From Woeseiaceae bacterium (lineage in GTDB: Bacteria > Pseudomonadota > Gammaproteobacteria > Steroidobacterales > Woeseiaceae), in assembly GCA_022866645.1 (NCBI GenBank), contig JALHUQ010000174.1, positions 1 through 7,896 of the forward strand: a stretch of 7,896 nucleotides of DNA. Direction: 5' to 3'. Both the position numbers and the translations under genes were made by a program. The notes under the pieces were generated by a model. It saw only the letters and a list, made by a program, of their open reading frames with translations. It ran no database searches and was not told where the DNA came from. This document shows positions 6,488 to 7,896 of the stretch, piece after piece. Positions within the stretch are counted from its first letter, which is position 1; each line of letters starts with the position of its first letter.

Positions 6488-7588
6488 TTAGTCGAACTTG
6501 AATTCTACGTCAAGTTGCAAGCGACTGTAATCACGTTCAGTACCCTGAAATCCATTGACTTTATTGATGAACAGCGTGCCGCCAACAACGATCTTCTTTG
6601 AGACTGCGTATTTCGCCTGCAGTATGTGGCCGTCCGCATCGGTACCACCACCACCAAAGTCAGAATCGTTAAACGTGGCAATCACGGCGTCTGCTTCTAT
6701 ATCCTGGTACGCCCAACTGAATTCCATGTCGCCGTCGTTTTTTGACGTACCCAAGGTCATGCCAACTCCATAGGCAGTATCCTCAACGCTTACCTCGTTA
6801 TTTTGAGTTGCGTGCGCGAAGACTTTGAAGGGCCAATCACCGAGCTTCATATCCAACTGCGCGAAAATCTCGGTATTCTTGTAGTCATACACGTAGGTAC
6901 CGAGAGGCAGGTCTATTCCAATTGCTTCGACAGTATTGCCTTTCGGTCGAGCGTTATAAAACGGAAGATTGCCAACAGTATTCGTGTAGGCAAAATAACC
7001 GACACCGGTTGTAAGGCTGGCAGCCTCACCCATCGGGAATTTTATTCCAGCCTGCGCAACGTACAGCAGCGAATCATCGTCCGTTGCACGCTGTTCGACC
7101 GAGAAGCCACCGGCGGTGCCGAAGAACATGCCGGACTGATACGCCAGAGCCAATCCTTCGGGATTCAGGTCGCTGTCCCATACCAGCGGCAGACCACCGG
7201 CTCTGAACATCGGATTCTTCATCTTGCCGCCGTAGAAATTCAGTTTATCCGAGATCTTCCAATCGATGTATGCCAGATCAATACCAATATCCTTGGTCGA
7301 GAAACCGCCGTCGAAGGTCTGGTTGGTGGAGACCGGGTCATCACCGCCGCTGGCAAGCTGGAAGACGAATTTAACATCGTCGCTGACTTTGGCCGACAGT
7401 CCGAAGCGTGCACGAAAACGCATACGGTCGATTTCCGCAGCGCCATCCAGATCGATCGTTTCGTAGCGCAGTCGTACGTCGCCCTTGAACGCAATGCGAT
7501 CGGTCCAGCTGTCAGTTTCAGCGCTCGCCTGAGTTGAGATTAATAGCAGTGTTGCAGATAAAAGAACTGCGAGTTTAATTGCCTTCAT
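6488..7588 (-). CDS. Outer-membrane porin, Porin_5 (putative porin) family, Pho-regulated
   Basis: This 366-residue protein has a Sec signal peptide at 1-23 (basic MKAIK, hydrophobic core, likely cut after QASA before ETD). The mature part shows alternating polar and hydrophobic residues typical of beta-barrel strands and no cysteine. The segments KGDVRLRYE (35-43), DRMRFRARFG (54-63), GGDDPVSTNQT (81-91), TKDIGIDLAYIDW (98-110), GGKMKNP (120-126) and DSDLNPEG (138-145) match my recollection of the Porin_5 family of gammaproteobacteria. It is not a clear OprP/OprO homologue. The arginine-rich first strands would suit an anion channel and the Pho-box promoter suggests phosphate entry, but the substrate is inferred. 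The ATG has AAGGGA 9 nt upstream. The last strand ends VEFKFD: the usual terminal aromatic residue is followed by one Asp. It is first gene of a unit with phoU and dsbB. Confidence 0.85.
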   Translation of the reverse strand: MKAIKLAVLLSATLLLISTQASAETDSWTDRIAFKGDVRLRYETIDLDGAAEIDRMRFRARFGLSAKVSDDVKFVFQLASGGDDPVSTNQTFDGGFSTKDIGIDLAYIDWKISDKLNFYGGKMKNPMFRAGGLPLVWDSDLNPEGLALAYQSGMFFGTAGGFSVEQRATDDDSLLYVAQAGIKFPMGEAASLTTGVGYFAYTNTVGNLPFYNARPKGNTVEAIGIDLPLGTYVYDYKNTEIFAQLDMKLGDWPFKVFAHATQNNEVSVEDTAYGVGMTLGTSKNDGDMEFSWAYQDIEADAVIATFNDSDFGGGGTDADGHILQAKYAVSKKIVVGGTLFINKVNGFQGTERDYSRLQLDVEFKFD

Positions 7589-7659
7589 TGATAAATTTCC
7601 CTTGTATCCTTCGCCAGTCGGCGCTGTTTACAGTCATGTTACGAAAATGTCATCGGCAC

Positions 7660-7713
7660 ATTAAACGCGCGATGTTACATTTATATGACAGGGATATTAC
7701 AGCTTCATGGCAG
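7660..7713 (-). promoter_or_regulatory. PhoB-binding array (tandem Pho boxes) and -10 of the porin-phoU-dsbB unit
   Basis: On the minus strand four heptamers follow each other at exactly 11 bp: CTGCCAT (7713-7707), CTGTAAT (7702-7696), CTGTCAT (7691-7685) and ATGTAAC (7680-7674), separated by GAAG, ATCC and ATAA. The third is a perfect consensus copy, and together they make two adjacent Pho boxes. TTTAAT (7665-7660), or the overlapping TAATGT, lies 8-10 bp downstream and serves as the -10; as in other PhoB-activated promoters there is no separate -35. Transcription would start near 7653, about 65 nt before the porin ATG. PhoB itself is not in the window. Confidence 0.85.
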
Positions 7714-7758
7714 AACGATATGGGTAGTGACGCTAAGCAAACTATTGCAGCCTTATGA

Positions 7759-7896
7759 CTACTCGACAGAGGCAATGGCTGCCACTCGGTCGGCCGGGAA
7801 AATACATCGAAATTGACTGCCTGTGCCGGGCACGCTGGAAATCTCCAGCTCGGCGTCGTGGCGCATCAAAGCATGCTTCACGATTGCAAGGCCGAG
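7759..7896 (-). CDS. phoR: Phosphate regulon sensor histidine kinase PhoR (C-terminal 45 residues, cut by window edge)
   Basis: Only the end of the catalytic ATPase domain is visible. LGLAIVKHALMRHDAELEISS is the G2-box region of a HisKA/HATPase_c kinase, and the pattern GLAIVKH-RHDAEL-PGTGS-F-FP closely follows the C-terminus of PhoR in gammaproteobacteria. The frame ends at TAG (7761-7759). PhoR phosphorylates PhoB when phosphate is scarce and is held inactive through PhoU and the Pst transporter. The assignment as PhoR rather than another kinase rests on both this pattern and the neighbours; phoB would be expected further upstream, off the right edge. No terminator hairpin is seen between it and the porin, so some read-through is possible. 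Confidence 0.88.
   Translation of the reverse strand, partial: LGLAIVKHALMRHDAELEISSVPGTGSQFRCIFPADRVAAIASVE

Noticed and set aside
6803..7537. Open plus-strand frame of 244 codons opposite the porin gene
   Set aside because: It lies wholly antisense to a well-supported porin gene, has no ribosome-binding site, and its translation shows no recognisable domain or membrane pattern.
1..7896. Mobile element, CRISPR array, tRNA, rRNA or toxin-antitoxin module
   Set aside because: No terminal inverted repeats, transposase or integrase motifs, regularly spaced repeats or structured RNA genes were seen; all gene-length space is filled by the genes listed.

Overview
The window is a bacterial phosphate-acquisition (Pho) locus, almost certainly from a Gammaproteobacterium. 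The evidence is a DapE of the gammaproteobacterial type, PstC and PstA with long N-terminal extensions, an outer-membrane porin, DsbB and PhoU. The family mix and moderate GC suggest a marine or sediment lineage such as Woeseiales or a relative, but that placement is only a guess. I see no mobile element, tRNA, rRNA or CRISPR array.

Layout from right to left along the minus strand. The last 45 codons of a PhoR-type sensor kinase (7759-7896, truncated by the window edge) are followed by a 170 bp regulatory gap. The gap holds a clear array of PhoB-binding heptamers in 11 bp phase and a -10 element. Next comes a tight run of three genes: a Porin_5-type outer-membrane porin, phoU and dsbB, with gaps of 11 and 7 nt. 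dsbB meets the only plus-strand gene, dapE (lysine/peptidoglycan synthesis), tail to tail, and the two stop codons overlap. dapE diverges from the high-affinity phosphate ABC transporter operon pstS-pstC-pstA-pstB, which fills the left half of the window; pstB is cut by the left edge.

How the genes work together. Under phosphate starvation PhoR would phosphorylate PhoB (not in the window), which would bind the boxes upstream of the porin and, in a more degenerate form, upstream of pstS. The porin would admit phosphate across the outer membrane, PstS would capture it in the periplasm, and PstC/PstA/PstB would import it. PhoU would connect the transporter to PhoR. The least ordinary points are: phoU is separated from pstSCAB and placed behind a porin; dsbB (disulfide-forming machinery) sits as the last gene of that Pho unit while the neighbouring PstS carries four cysteines; and dapE is inserted between the two Pho units. 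The 112 bp pstS-pstC gap holds a strong hairpin and a near-perfect 14-bp direct repeat that includes the pstS stop codon.

I do not see an unknown molecular system here. The interest lies in gene arrangement and regulation of known families.
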